A DNA stretch of 64,000 nucleotides, from contig NZ_AZUP01000001.1 of NCBI RefSeq assembly GCF_000527135.1, positions 2,604,001 to 2,668,000 of the forward strand. The letters run 5' to 3'. Shown piece by piece: positions 36,912-45,300 of the stretch. Source of the DNA: Methyloversatilis discipulorum. Its GTDB lineage: Bacteria > Pseudomonadota > Gammaproteobacteria > Burkholderiales > Rhodocyclaceae. Each line of letters begins with the position of its first letter. Position 1 is the stretch's first letter. Both the position numbers and the translations under genes were made by a program. The notes under the pieces are model-generated. The model had not been told where the DNA came from and ran no database searches. It was given only the letters and a program-made list of their open reading frames with translations.

Positions 36912-37877
36912 TCAGAAGCCGATCTTCTTCTGCCGCGTCGCGCGGCCCGCTTCGAGGTCGGCCGGCAGCAGATGGTCGCGGTGCGCCAGCTTGGCGTTGC
37001 CGAAAGCGGCCAGCAGCACCTTGCGCATGTCGCGCGGCGGCACGCCGGCCAGGCGGTCGATCACGTCTTCCGGTGCCTCCGGCGCGAATCCCCAGTCGTG
37101 CGCGGCGACCAGTTCCTCGTACAGCGTGCGCGCGATGATGCAGGCCTGATCGTGGTCCGGCCGCGGCACGGTGTACACGTTCATCCGGCTCAGGATGGGT
37201 TCGGGAATCGAACGCTCGTCGTTGGCGGTGGACACCCACATGATGTGGCTGGCGTCGATGTCGACCTCGACGAATTCGTCCTTGAACTGGCGCGCGGTGT
37301 CCTGCTCCAGCAGCCCGTACAGCGCACCCATCGGATCGTAGCGCGCGTCGCCGCCCGCCTTGTCGACTTCGTCAAGCACCACCAGCGGGTTGGCGTAGTC
37401 GCCGCACACCAGCGCCTGCGCCACCTTGCCCGGCTTGGCATGCGACCACTGCGACGAGGCGCCGCTCAATATCCAGCCGGCGGTGAGCGAGGACATCGAC
37501 ACGAATTCGAAGCCGGTGCCGAGCACATTGGCCAGCTGGCGCGCGAAATGGGTCTTACCGATGCCCGGCTCGCCGAGCAGCAGGATGGGCGTGAAGTTCA
37601 TCGGCTCGTTGCCGGCCACCGCCAGCGCCAGATAGCGCTTCAGGTCGTCCAGCACCGGCGTGAAATTGGGGCAGCGGGCGTACAGCGGGTCGAGACCGTC
37701 GAACGAGGACGGCTTGACCACGTAGCGCACGCCGCCCAGCGTCTTCATCTTGCCGTAGAAGGCGGTCAGCGCCTCGTTGCGCGCCCCGCTGCCGGACTCC
37801 ATCGCCCGGTCCACATCACCCACGTCGTAGATTTCGCGGCATTCCGCCAGAGGAATCCGAATGTCCGCCCCGTCCAT
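36912..37877 (-). CDS. AAA ATPase, Lon-like without protease domain
   Basis: This 321-residue protein contains one AAA module: Walker A GEPGIGKTH near residue 100, Walker B LVVLDEVDKAGG, sensor-like VSTANDERSIP and an arginine-finger-type ILSRMNVY. A PPRDMRKVLLAAFGNAK stretch follows in the small domain. The fold is closest to the ATPase part of Lon; no Ser-Lys protease domain follows. It starts at the ATG with an AGGAGG site. It is upstream, on the same strand, of nothing but convergent genes, and downstream of the pseudokinase gene (104 bp), suggesting co-transcription with it. A remodelling partner for the kinase-like protein is possible (inference). Confidence 0.85.
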   Translation of the reverse strand: MDGADIRIPLAECREIYDVGDVDRAMESGSGARNEALTAFYGKMKTLGGVRYVVKPSSFDGLDPLYARCPNFTPVLDDLKRYLALAVAGNEPMNFTPILLLGEPGIGKTHFARQLANVLGTGFEFVSMSSLTAGWILSGASSQWSHAKPGKVAQALVCGDYANPLVVLDEVDKAGGDARYDPMGALYGLLEQDTARQFKDEFVEVDIDASHIMWVSTANDERSIPEPILSRMNVYTVPRPDHDQACIIARTLYEELVAAHDWGFAPEAPEDVIDRLAGVPPRDMRKVLLAAFGNAKLAHRDHLLPADLEAGRATRQKKIGF

Positions 37878-37981
37878 GATGGCTTGCCTCCTGCTGTCCG
37901 AACATGATTCAACGTCTCGTCCGACCGGAAACTGAACGGCCGGCACACACCCCACTGAAACGAAGCATCATCCGCGCCACG

Positions 37982-39814
37982 TCACATCGGTGACGGCACG
38001 ATGAGCTTGGCCAGCGTCGGGAAACGGCTGGGCTGGCCGAGCAGCAGTCGCACCAGCTCGTCCAGCCATTCGCTGCCGCGGTCTTCGGCCGGCGGCACGT
38101 AATCGACCAGACCGAAGCGTTCGACGTTCTGCAGCGTCAAGCGCAGCGTCAGCGTCCGGTAGTCGGCATTCAGTTCAACCCGGCCGCGCACCTCGGGCGC
38201 GACGTCGAATATCTGCGCACGCAGCCGGTTCAGTTCGTCGCGCGCCGGCTGTTCCTCGAAACGCAGGCCGTGCTCGCGCAGCGCCAGACGCAGCGTGTCG
38301 GCCGCCAGCGGATCGCGCTCACAGCGCAGCACCGACTGCCCGCGCAGCAGCCAGGACAAGGACACGCGCACCAGCTGGTCCGGTGCCTCGGCGCCGCGGT
38401 TGCGGGTGTTCACATCGGACGCCTGCCAGGCCAGGCCACGCAGGACGCCGAGCCCGAGCAGCGGATAGTCGCGCGCCACCTGCGGCTTGATCACGTTGAG
38501 CTGGGCGCTCAACTGGGTGAAGTAGTCGCGCACCAGCAACAGGCGGTTGGACAGTGCCTGTTCCGCTTCGGTGCGGACCGCACGCTCGCCACGCTGCATC
38601 TGCGCCGTGTGCGCACGGATGCGCTGCGCCTCGCCGGCAAGGTCGGCGAGCAGCGACGACGCAGCCGGCGGATCGGCAGGCGACAGCGCTGCGCGCTGCA
38701 CGGCCGGCGCCGGCGGCGGGGGCGCTTGCGGCGGCGCCGGCATTTCGTGCAGCGTGGGGAAGGCGACGGCCGGCGCTGCCTGTTCGCGCAGCGGCCGCTG
38801 CGCCGAGGCGGACGCCGCCTGCCCGATCGACGGTTGCGGTGCGCCGCGCGCGGCGAAGGCGTCGATGTCGGCCGCCAATTCGGCCAGCACGTCCTCGACC
38901 GGCGCCTTCGGTCTGCCCGACTGCCCGCGACGCAGGATGGGCGCCGGCCCGGTATCAGTCGGCAGCACCTCGGGCAGCGGGTCTGCGTCGCGTACAACCG
39001 GGGCAGGTCGCACGCCGCGCAGCGCCTCTGCCAGCGCCGACGCGTCGGCGTAGCGCTCGATCGGCGACTTGGCCAGCGCCTTCATCACGACCATGTCCAG
39101 ATCCGGCGGCACGTCGGGATCGATCGCACTGGGCGTCGGCGTCGGCGCATAGGCGATGTTCTCCAGCACGGTAGATAGCGAGCCGGTCAGCGGCGAACCG
39201 AAAGGCGGACGACCAGCCAGCATTTCGAACAGGATGGCGCCGAGCGAGAACACGTCAGAGCGCGCATCCGGCGGCAAGCCCTGCACCTGCTCCGGCGACA
39301 GATACTGCGGCATCGCCGGCAACGCATCCGGCGACGGCGAGGGCAGCGCGAAATCGGTGACGAACACGCGTCCGTCGCCATCGACCAGGATGTTCGACGC
39401 CTTCAGCCCGCCATGCACGATGCCGGCGGCGTGCGCATGGGCCAGTGCATCGGCCGCCTGGCTGCCTATGCTGCGTACCCAGTCGAAGGCCATGCGCGGC
39501 AGCGCGTCGAGCAACTGACGCAGCGAGCGCGCGTCCAGCCGCTCGACCGCCGCCCAGGGCTGCCCGTCGTCGGCCACACCCTGTTCGATGATGCGGACGA
39601 TGCCCGGGTGCTGCAGCGAGGACGTGGCAAGCAGACTCTCACCGAGTTTGCGCACGTAGTGCGCGGGGTCGGCGGCGAGATCGGTACGGAAGGTCTTGAT
39701 TGCCAGCAAGCGGCCGCTGCCGGCTTCGGTGGCTTCGAATACGGCGCCGCGCTCGCCGCGACCGATTTCGCGGCCGAGCACGTAACGCCCCAGCTTGCGC
39801 ACGGCATCGCTCAT
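37982..39814 (-). CDS. Predicted pseudokinase (Ser/Thr kinase fold)
   Basis: This is a 610-residue protein. The N-terminal kinase domain (about 9-275) keeps the glycine loop GRGERGAVFE and VAIK-type lysine (Lys40). However, the HRD motif is HGG (residues 134-136), so the catalytic Asp is Gly, and DFG is DFA (154-156). Asn141 and Asp154 remain, so nucleotide binding is possible. The tail has a Pro/Ala-rich linker and a helical C-terminal domain (about 395-610: SNRLLLVRDYFTQLSAQLNVIKP, then LSWLLRGQSVLRCE and RVELNADYRTLTLRL). There is no membrane segment. It is probably a scaffold or regulator for the genuine kinase encoded at 28.4-30.8 kb. Confidence 0.85.
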   Translation of the reverse strand: MSDAVRKLGRYVLGREIGRGERGAVFEATEAGSGRLLAIKTFRTDLAADPAHYVRKLGESLLATSSLQHPGIVRIIEQGVADDGQPWAAVERLDARSLRQLLDALPRMAFDWVRSIGSQAADALAHAHAAGIVHGGLKASNILVDGDGRVFVTDFALPSPSPDALPAMPQYLSPEQVQGLPPDARSDVFSLGAILFEMLAGRPPFGSPLTGSLSTVLENIAYAPTPTPSAIDPDVPPDLDMVVMKALAKSPIERYADASALAEALRGVRPAPVVRDADPLPEVLPTDTGPAPILRRGQSGRPKAPVEDVLAELAADIDAFAARGAPQPSIGQAASASAQRPLREQAAPAVAFPTLHEMPAPPQAPPPPAPAVQRAALSPADPPAASSLLADLAGEAQRIRAHTAQMQRGERAVRTEAEQALSNRLLLVRDYFTQLSAQLNVIKPQVARDYPLLGLGVLRGLAWQASDVNTRNRGAEAPDQLVRVSLSWLLRGQSVLRCERDPLAADTLRLALREHGLRFEEQPARDELNRLRAQIFDVAPEVRGRVELNADYRTLTLRLTLQNVERFGLVDYVPPAEDRGSEWLDELVRLLLGQPSRFPTLAKLIVPSPM

Positions 39815-39964
39815 GCGGACCGCTCCACAGGGCGGCGGCCGCAGCGCGCGGCAAGCATCGGACGGGAAACTGGAACAGGGGTGCAGGCCATGAGCGCGAT
39901 ATTACCCGCGCCGGCTGCGCAATATGCAGGATCGGAATGCGAACCGGCGCATCGACGCGAAAGA

Positions 39965-39990
39965 AGACACGTGCCCACGGGCAAGTGTCT
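39965..39990 (-). terminator. Weak intrinsic-terminator-like hairpin
   Basis: Inverted repeat AGACAC-G-TGCC...GGCA-A-GTGTCT, one mismatch, 24 bp past the stop of the small minus-strand gene. On the minus strand it is followed by TCTTTC, a poor U-tract. It may reduce read-through into the pseudokinase gene. The rest of 39815-40014 shows no other convincing feature. Confidence 0.4.
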
Positions 39991-40014
39991 CGCGCCTCAT
40001 CCGGTCAGCGCCGA

Positions 40015-40209
40015 TTACTCCTGGCTGCGGTAGATGTCACGCAGGAAGGCGTCGGGGTCGGCCACCGCGCTGCGCTGGCGTACCGCCTGCACACGACGGC
40101 CGGCCACGGCGGCGTCGAGCTGCGGCAACCAGCCCGCGTTGAGCACTTCGTCTCCGTAGTCCTGGGCGCGGCCCAGCGACTTCCCGGTCATGAAATCGAA
40201 CAGATCCAT
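40015..40209 (-). CDS. Small hypothetical protein (64 aa)
   Basis: A 64-residue open frame starts MDLFDFMTGKSLGRAQDYGDE and ends in FLRDIYRSQE. The ATG has a plausible GGGAAGAG site 5-6 bases upstream. There is no signal peptide, membrane segment or cysteine. The codon pattern is like that of the surrounding genes. I do not recognise it; it may be a small cytoplasmic partner of the pseudokinase encoded downstream on the same strand, which is inference. Confidence 0.6.
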   Translation of the reverse strand: MDLFDFMTGKSLGRAQDYGDEVLNAGWLPQLDAAVAGRRVQAVRQRSAVADPDAFLRDIYRSQE

Positions 40210-40342
40210 CTTTCTCTTCCCGTACCCGACACCATGGCTAACGGCGGACAGCACTGCCAGCTTGAATCATCCGAAGGGCCGACGCGGACATGCATCGAAA
40301 CTTCACAAACCCATGCCACAGCACCTGCGTTCGCGGCCTCGT

Positions 40343-40356
40343 GACAAGCTTTTGTC
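40343..40356. promoter_or_regulatory. Inverted repeat in divergent intergenic region
   Basis: GACAA-GCTT-TTGTC is a perfect 5-bp-arm inverted repeat, about 50 bp before the cytochrome ATG and in the 197-bp divergent gap with the small minus-strand gene. It is operator-like; nothing else is clear in the gap. Confidence 0.35.
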
Positions 40357-40406
40357 GGCCGTCTTGCTGGACTACTCTGGAGAGGTCTGACCTCCTCCCC
40401 GCACAC

Positions 40407-41093
40407 ATGTTTCATCACGGCATCGTGCTACTGATCGCACTGTTTGCTTACGGCACCGTTACAGCCGGCGACGGTCCGCTGGCGAACCAGGCAGCGATCG
40501 ACGCCGCACGTGCGCGCTGGCAAGGTTCGCCGCAGGCCAGCTGGCTCGCGCGCATCCTGCCGCCCTCACTCGACGCCGCCTCGCTGCCGGAACCCGGATC
40601 GCGCGGCGCCGCGTTGCTGGCGCGCTACTGTGTTCAGTGCCACCACGTTCCGAATCCGGCCATGCATCACCCCGACAAGTGGCCGAAGATCGTCGACCGC
40701 ATGGTGGTGCGCATGCGCGGACACGGAAACCGTGGGGCGCTGATGAAAGACATGATGGGCGGCGTCAAGGCGCCAGACGAGGAAGAAGTACACATGCTGA
40801 TCGGCTACCTGCGACGTAATGCACAGAAACCGATCGATGCAGCGCGCTATCCGGACCTCGACACGCGCGGTCGCAGCTTTCGCGACGCCTGCGACCAGTG
40901 TCACGTGCTGCCGGAGCCGTCGAGCCGCACCGCTGGCGAATGGCGACATGTGGTCGCGCGGATGGAGAGGAATATGGCGTGGATGAACCGCGTGGTCGGC
41001 TCGCGGGCGATGCCGGGCGAACCGCAGCTGCGCCTGCCCGACATCCTGGCCTATCTGCAGCGGCACGCCGCACCGGGGCGCCGGGGTTCGTGA
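40407..41093 (+). CDS. Periplasmic diheme cytochrome c
   Basis: This 228-residue protein has a signal peptide (MFHHGIVLLIALFAYG..., cleavage near VTAGD) and two heme-binding motifs, CVQCH at 75-79 and CDQCH at 162-166. Each is followed by a helical segment with methionines that may ligate heme (MMGGV, MNRVVGSRAMPGEP). The two halves look like a duplicated c-type domain. It is an electron carrier of unknown partner. It is divergent from the small gene and convergent with the hydrolase gene. Confidence 0.88.
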   Translation: MFHHGIVLLIALFAYGTVTAGDGPLANQAAIDAARARWQGSPQASWLARILPPSLDAASLPEPGSRGAALLARYCVQCHHVPNPAMHHPDKWPKIVDRMVVRMRGHGNRGALMKDMMGGVKAPDEEEVHMLIGYLRRNAQKPIDAARYPDLDTRGRSFRDACDQCHVLPEPSSRTAGEWRHVVARMERNMAWMNRVVGSRAMPGEPQLRLPDILAYLQRHAAPGRRGS

Positions 41094-41138
41094 CTGCGGG
41101 CGCTCGGTCCGCCGCGTGACGGACCGAGTGTCAGCCGG

Positions 41139-41978
41139 TCAGGCGCCGGCGTTGCAGCCCTGGACCTCTGGCTGAACCGCCGACAGGGCGCCGGGCAGCC
41201 AGTCGAGCATGCGTTGCGCCACCTTGCGCCAGTCGGCCTCCAGCATCATGCCGTGCCCCATGCCCGGGAAGACGTGGGCCGGCACACCGAGTGCGCGCGA
41301 GGTCATTTCGGTCAGCGCCGGCGGGATGATGGGGTCGCACTCGGCGCCCAGCACCAGCATCGGCGGACGATGCATGCGCGCCGGCTGAGGCAGGTTGAAC
41401 AAGGTCATGTCCCAGATCACGCGTGCCGATTCCGGCTGCACGCGACTGGCCATCTGCTGCAGGCGCTCCATCGACACCGGCTGCGCGAACAGCGCCTCGC
41501 GCAGTGCGTCGAGCGAAGTCGCGCCGCCGGCCAGCAGACTGTTCAGTTCGGACATCAGATCCGGCTTGCGCATGACCAGGCCGACCGCCGACGCCCACAG
41601 CCCCTGCGGCGGCACCGACGCCATCAGCACGGCAGCGGGCACCTGTCTCACCTCGAGACACTTCTGTACCACCATGCCGCCCATCGAATGTCCGATCAGC
41701 ACCGGCGGGGTGTCGAACTGGTCCAGCACGTCGAGCACGTCGCGCACGTAGTCGTCGAGACTGATCAGGTCGAGGTATTCGCGACCCGGGCTGCCGCCGT
41801 GGCCGGACAGCGACAGCGCGTGCGCCTCATAGCCGGCTTCGGCAAAGCAGGGCAGGAAGTGTTCGTCCCAGCACCAGGCGGCCGTGTAGGCGCCATGCAC
41901 GAACAGCAGCGGCACCGGCCGCGACCTGACGTGAGGCGTGCGGGTAATGACTTCCAGTGGTCCGTGACGCTTCATCAT
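41139..41978 (-). CDS. Alpha/beta hydrolase
   Basis: This 279-residue alpha/beta-hydrolase-fold protein has the oxyanion-hole segment FVHGAYTAAWCW, the nucleophile elbow GHSMGG, an acid in LGAECDPIIPP and the histidine in GMGHGMM. The lid is helical. Substrate is unknown; the family includes esterases and C-C hydrolases. The first of two adjacent ATGs was chosen because CAGGAG lies 9 bp upstream. It shares its strand with the GGDEF/EAL gene, 76 bp upstream. Confidence 0.88.
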   Translation of the reverse strand: MMKRHGPLEVITRTPHVRSRPVPLLFVHGAYTAAWCWDEHFLPCFAEAGYEAHALSLSGHGGSPGREYLDLISLDDYVRDVLDVLDQFDTPPVLIGHSMGGMVVQKCLEVRQVPAAVLMASVPPQGLWASAVGLVMRKPDLMSELNSLLAGGATSLDALREALFAQPVSMERLQQMASRVQPESARVIWDMTLFNLPQPARMHRPPMLVLGAECDPIIPPALTEMTSRALGVPAHVFPGMGHGMMLEADWRKVAQRMLDWLPGALSAVQPEVQGCNAGA

Positions 41979-42054
41979 TGTTGTTCGCTCCTGCAGGTTC
42001 CCGACACTGTAACCTGAAGCATGTATCGGGCCTGCAACCACGGCACGGAAATAT

Positions 42055-44472
42055 TCAAACTGCGACAGTCCGGGCGGCGGTTCTGCCGATCGGCTCGTTC
42101 ACCGTCGAGGCGACTGGAGAGGACCCGACCGCGCCGTTCGCCCAGCGCGACTCGCGGAACCATTTTTCAAGGGCTTCGGCCGGAATCGGCTTGCTGATCA
42201 GGTAACCCTGGGCGAGGTCACAGCCGAGCAGGCGCAGTCGATCCAGCACGCCTTCGGACTCCACGCCCTCGGCCGTCACCTTGAGACCCATGTTGTGCGC
42301 CAGTTCGATTGTCGAACGTACGATGATTTCGTCGTTCGGATTGTCGAGCAGGTGCATCACGAAACTGCGGTCTATCTTCATCTCGCTGACCGGCATCTGC
42401 CGCAGGTAGGACAGCGACGAGTAACCGGTGCCGTAATCGTCGATCGACAGCGCGCAGCCGGTCTCGCGCAGCACCTGCAGATTGGCCAGCGCGCGCAGGG
42501 GATCGTCGAGCACCGCGCTCTCGGTGATTTCGAGCGTGATCAGGCGTGCCGGACAGCCATGGCGTTCCAGCATGCCGGCGAACAGCGCCGGCAGTTCCGG
42601 GTTCAGCAGGTCGCGTGCTGAAATGTTCAGCGACACGTTCACCTCCAGCCCCTGCCGCAGCCACTGCCCGCACTGGCGGATCGCCGCGTTCATCACCCAC
42701 AGCGTGATCGCCTTGATGTAGCCGGTCTGCTCGGCGAAAGGAATGAACTCGAACGGCGGCACGAAACCGCGCGTCGGGTGTATCCAGCGCACCAGCGCCT
42801 CGACGTGGTGAACCGCGTCCGGCGCGGTCGCCACCTTGGGCTGGTAATAGAGCACCAGTTCATCGCGCTCGACCGCCAGCCGCAGCTCGCTCAGCAGCGA
42901 CAGCCGCTCGACGTTCTGGTCGTGATGCCTGGGGTCGTAGATTTCGGCCATCGTGTTGTGACGCTTGGCCAGATACATGGCGACGTCGGCGTGGCGCAGC
43001 AGCGACTGCGCGTCGCTGCCGTGCGCCGGGCAGGCCGACACGCCCATGCTGGCGCTGACGTCGACCATCTGGCCGTCGAGGTTCATCGGCCGGTTCATCG
43101 CTTCGGCGATGCGGTGGGCCACGCTGAGCGCCTTTGACGCGTCGGCGCCCGGCAGCATGACCGCGAACTCGTCGCCGCCCAGTCGTGCCACCTGATCGCG
43201 CACGTCGCGCAGCGTTTCGCGCAGCCGTCGCGCCACCTCGCGCAGCAGCAGGTCACCCAGTTCGTGCCCCAGCGTGTCGTTCACCATCTTGAAACGATCC
43301 ACGTCCAGGCACACCACCGCCAGATCGCTGCCGTCGGCGGCCGCTGCGCGCAGCGATTCTTCCAGCCTGTCTGTGAAGTAGGCGCGATTCGGCAGGCCGG
43401 TCAGTACGTCGTAGTAGGCCAGTTCGCTGATGCGCGTTTCGCGCAGCGAGATGGCGTCGGTCATGTGAACGAAGGCGTTGGCGAGCTGGCCGATCTCGTC
43501 GCCGCGCGCCACCGCCGGCGGCGCGCCGTACTCGCCGGATTCGACACGACGCGCGAATTCCGCCAGCCGGACCACTGGCGAGGCGATCGAACGTCCCATG
43601 AAGGCACTCACGGCGAGCGCCAGCAGCGTGCCGATCAGCGTAAGCCCGGTCCAGTCACGATACAGCCGGTTCCACGGCGCCAGCGCGCGCTCCAGCGACA
43701 GTTGCAGTACGGCGCCGACCTGCTGTTGCGGGCCGGCGTCGATCGGATGCATCAGGCTGACGTAATCGCGGTCGCCGAGCGTCAGCGCCTCCTCCCGCAG
43801 GGCGCTGTTCGCCGACAACTCACCGAGCAGCGCACTCTGCAGCGGCTCGTTCAAGGTGCTCGACGCCAGCACCCATCCCTTGTCGCCACTGCGCCGCACG
43901 AAACTGACTTCGAGGCCGGTCACGCTCTTAAGGTCATTGGCCAGACTCTTGTCCACGCTGAAGCCCATCACCACCCAGCCGACCGGCACCGGCGCCATCA
44001 CCGGCACCACGACCAGCTGGTAGAGCATGCCGGACACCACGGCGAAGCCGCCGCTGTGTGCGCCGCTGCGCGCGCCCTCGATCAACTGGCGCAGGCGCTC
44101 GGGCGTACGTCCCGGATTGAAGGACGAACTGGCAACGATGGACTCGTCCAGCGCCAGAAGCAGCATCACGTCGGCACGGATGCGCCCGCCGTGGTTCGCC
44201 AGCGCCGATTCGATCGTTTCTCTGTCCTGGCTGAGCAGCGCCTCACGAAAACCGTAGTCCGCCGCCAGCACGCGCGCCGCCTGGGTCAGCTGCGACGCCC
44301 GTTCGTCGACCAGGCGCGCGAATACGCGGTCGCCGGTCTTCAGGTCCGCCTGAGCGTCGGCCATCGCACTGCCGCGGCCAATCTCACCGAACAGCAGCAG
44401 CCCGCCGATCTGCGTGACCAGCAGCAGCGCGGCGCACCAGGCCGCGATCTTCCATTTGAGACTGAAGCGCAT
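42055..44472 (-). CDS. Membrane GGDEF/EAL cyclic-di-GMP enzyme
   Basis: This 805-residue protein has an N-terminal membrane helix (about 10-30), a periplasmic Cache-like sensor region to about 275, a second helix (about 277-297) and a HAMP-like segment. The GGDEF domain has the intact active-site motif RLGGDEFAV. The EAL domain has HHVEALVRW, DDYGTGYSSL and TAEGVESEG. Both activities could be functional. It is downstream of, and 4 bp from, the cupredoxin-like gene on the same strand, so it may respond to a periplasmic redox or copper state, which is inference. Confidence 0.93.
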   Translation of the reverse strand: MRFSLKWKIAAWCAALLLVTQIGGLLLFGEIGRGSAMADAQADLKTGDRVFARLVDERASQLTQAARVLAADYGFREALLSQDRETIESALANHGGRIRADVMLLLALDESIVASSSFNPGRTPERLRQLIEGARSGAHSGGFAVVSGMLYQLVVVPVMAPVPVGWVVMGFSVDKSLANDLKSVTGLEVSFVRRSGDKGWVLASSTLNEPLQSALLGELSANSALREEALTLGDRDYVSLMHPIDAGPQQQVGAVLQLSLERALAPWNRLYRDWTGLTLIGTLLALAVSAFMGRSIASPVVRLAEFARRVESGEYGAPPAVARGDEIGQLANAFVHMTDAISLRETRISELAYYDVLTGLPNRAYFTDRLEESLRAAAADGSDLAVVCLDVDRFKMVNDTLGHELGDLLLREVARRLRETLRDVRDQVARLGGDEFAVMLPGADASKALSVAHRIAEAMNRPMNLDGQMVDVSASMGVSACPAHGSDAQSLLRHADVAMYLAKRHNTMAEIYDPRHHDQNVERLSLLSELRLAVERDELVLYYQPKVATAPDAVHHVEALVRWIHPTRGFVPPFEFIPFAEQTGYIKAITLWVMNAAIRQCGQWLRQGLEVNVSLNISARDLLNPELPALFAGMLERHGCPARLITLEITESAVLDDPLRALANLQVLRETGCALSIDDYGTGYSSLSYLRQMPVSEMKIDRSFVMHLLDNPNDEIIVRSTIELAHNMGLKVTAEGVESEGVLDRLRLLGCDLAQGYLISKPIPAEALEKWFRESRWANGAVGSSPVASTVNEPIGRTAARTVAV

Positions 44473-44476
44473 CGAC

Positions 44477-45100
44477 TCAGGGCCTCAGTTCGACCTTGAC
44501 CGTTTCGGTCTGGTCACCGGCGATGCGTAGCGGCCGCGGCGGAATTTCGGGCATGCCGAGGCGGCGCGGATGCCACAGCTGAAGCTGATAGTCGCCGGTC
44601 GGCACGTCGGCGATGCGGGCCACGCCGTCAGTCTGCGAGATCGCCGACCACGGCGTATCGACCACGACGACGTAAGCCGCCATCTTGTCGTGGATGTTGC
44701 AGCCCAGCACGACGACGCCCTGCTTGTCGAACACCACCGGTTTCTCGGGTTTGCCGGCGTAGAGCTTCAGCTCGAAAACCTTGGCCGCCGAGAAGGAATA
44801 GACGTGATGGCGCACCGTGTCGTTGTTCGGAAACTCGATCGCAGTGCCGGTCTGCACAACGCTGATCGCCGGCAGGAAGGTCTTGTTGCGCTGCTCGATC
44901 TGCGCCGGTCTGGCGGCGGGCAGGGCGGCACGCGCAACCGGAACCAGCGACACGACGACGCTGTCCAGCGCATTGCCCGATCCGTCGCCGGCCTTGATCG
45001 TGACCGTGGCGGCCTGCGCGGGCAGGCCGGTGCCCACCAGGACAACGGCGACAAGCAGGACACGACGGAAATGATGAAACACGATGACGGCGCAGGGCAC
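44477..45100 (-). CDS. Cupredoxin-like 'methylamine utilisation' type secreted protein
   Basis: This 207-residue protein starts at a GTG (a later GTG at 45082 is possible) with a signal peptide ending at LPAQAA. The cupredoxin-like part has FPNNDTVRHHVYSFS and LGCNIHDKMAAYVVV, which supply possible His, Cys, His and Met copper ligands. A carboxypeptidase-regulatory-like beta domain follows (ADVPTGDYQLQLWHP). Databases often name such proteins methylamine utilisation protein, but no role in the amine pathway is shown. It is translationally close to the GGDEF/EAL gene. Confidence 0.75.
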   Translation of the reverse strand: MPCAVIVFHHFRRVLLVAVVLVGTGLPAQAATVTIKAGDGSGNALDSVVVSLVPVARAALPAARPAQIEQRNKTFLPAISVVQTGTAIEFPNNDTVRHHVYSFSAAKVFELKLYAGKPEKPVVFDKQGVVVLGCNIHDKMAAYVVVVDTPWSAISQTDGVARIADVPTGDYQLQLWHPRRLGMPEIPPRPLRIAGDQTETVKVELRP

Positions 45101-45190
45101 GGCGGTTCGCTCTGATCGATGACTGCCTGATTAACGGACATCGCCACGGTCCCTTGAGGCGGGCATCTCATCCGACCGGGCGAGAGGGAC

Positions 45191-45204
45191 GAGACAACTG
45201 TCTC
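45191..45204. promoter_or_regulatory. Inverted repeat GAGACA-AC-TGTCTC
   Basis: A perfect 6-bp-arm inverted repeat with a 2-bp spacer lies in the 200-bp divergent gap between the cupredoxin-like and DUF4394 genes. It is operator-like; no strong sigma-70 box was picked out around it. Confidence 0.35.
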
Positions 45205-45300
45205 AAGAGCGGGCCTGTGCAGCCGTGATCAGGTCGGTAACCATGCGGATCGCACCGCCGCGGCGCCGCGCAATCGAACGACGACATACGGATCCTCACG

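Noticed and set aside
28443..39814. A type VI secretion regulatory locus
   Set aside because: Kinase and FHA domains fit, but there are no tss structural genes, Hcp or VgrG in the window.
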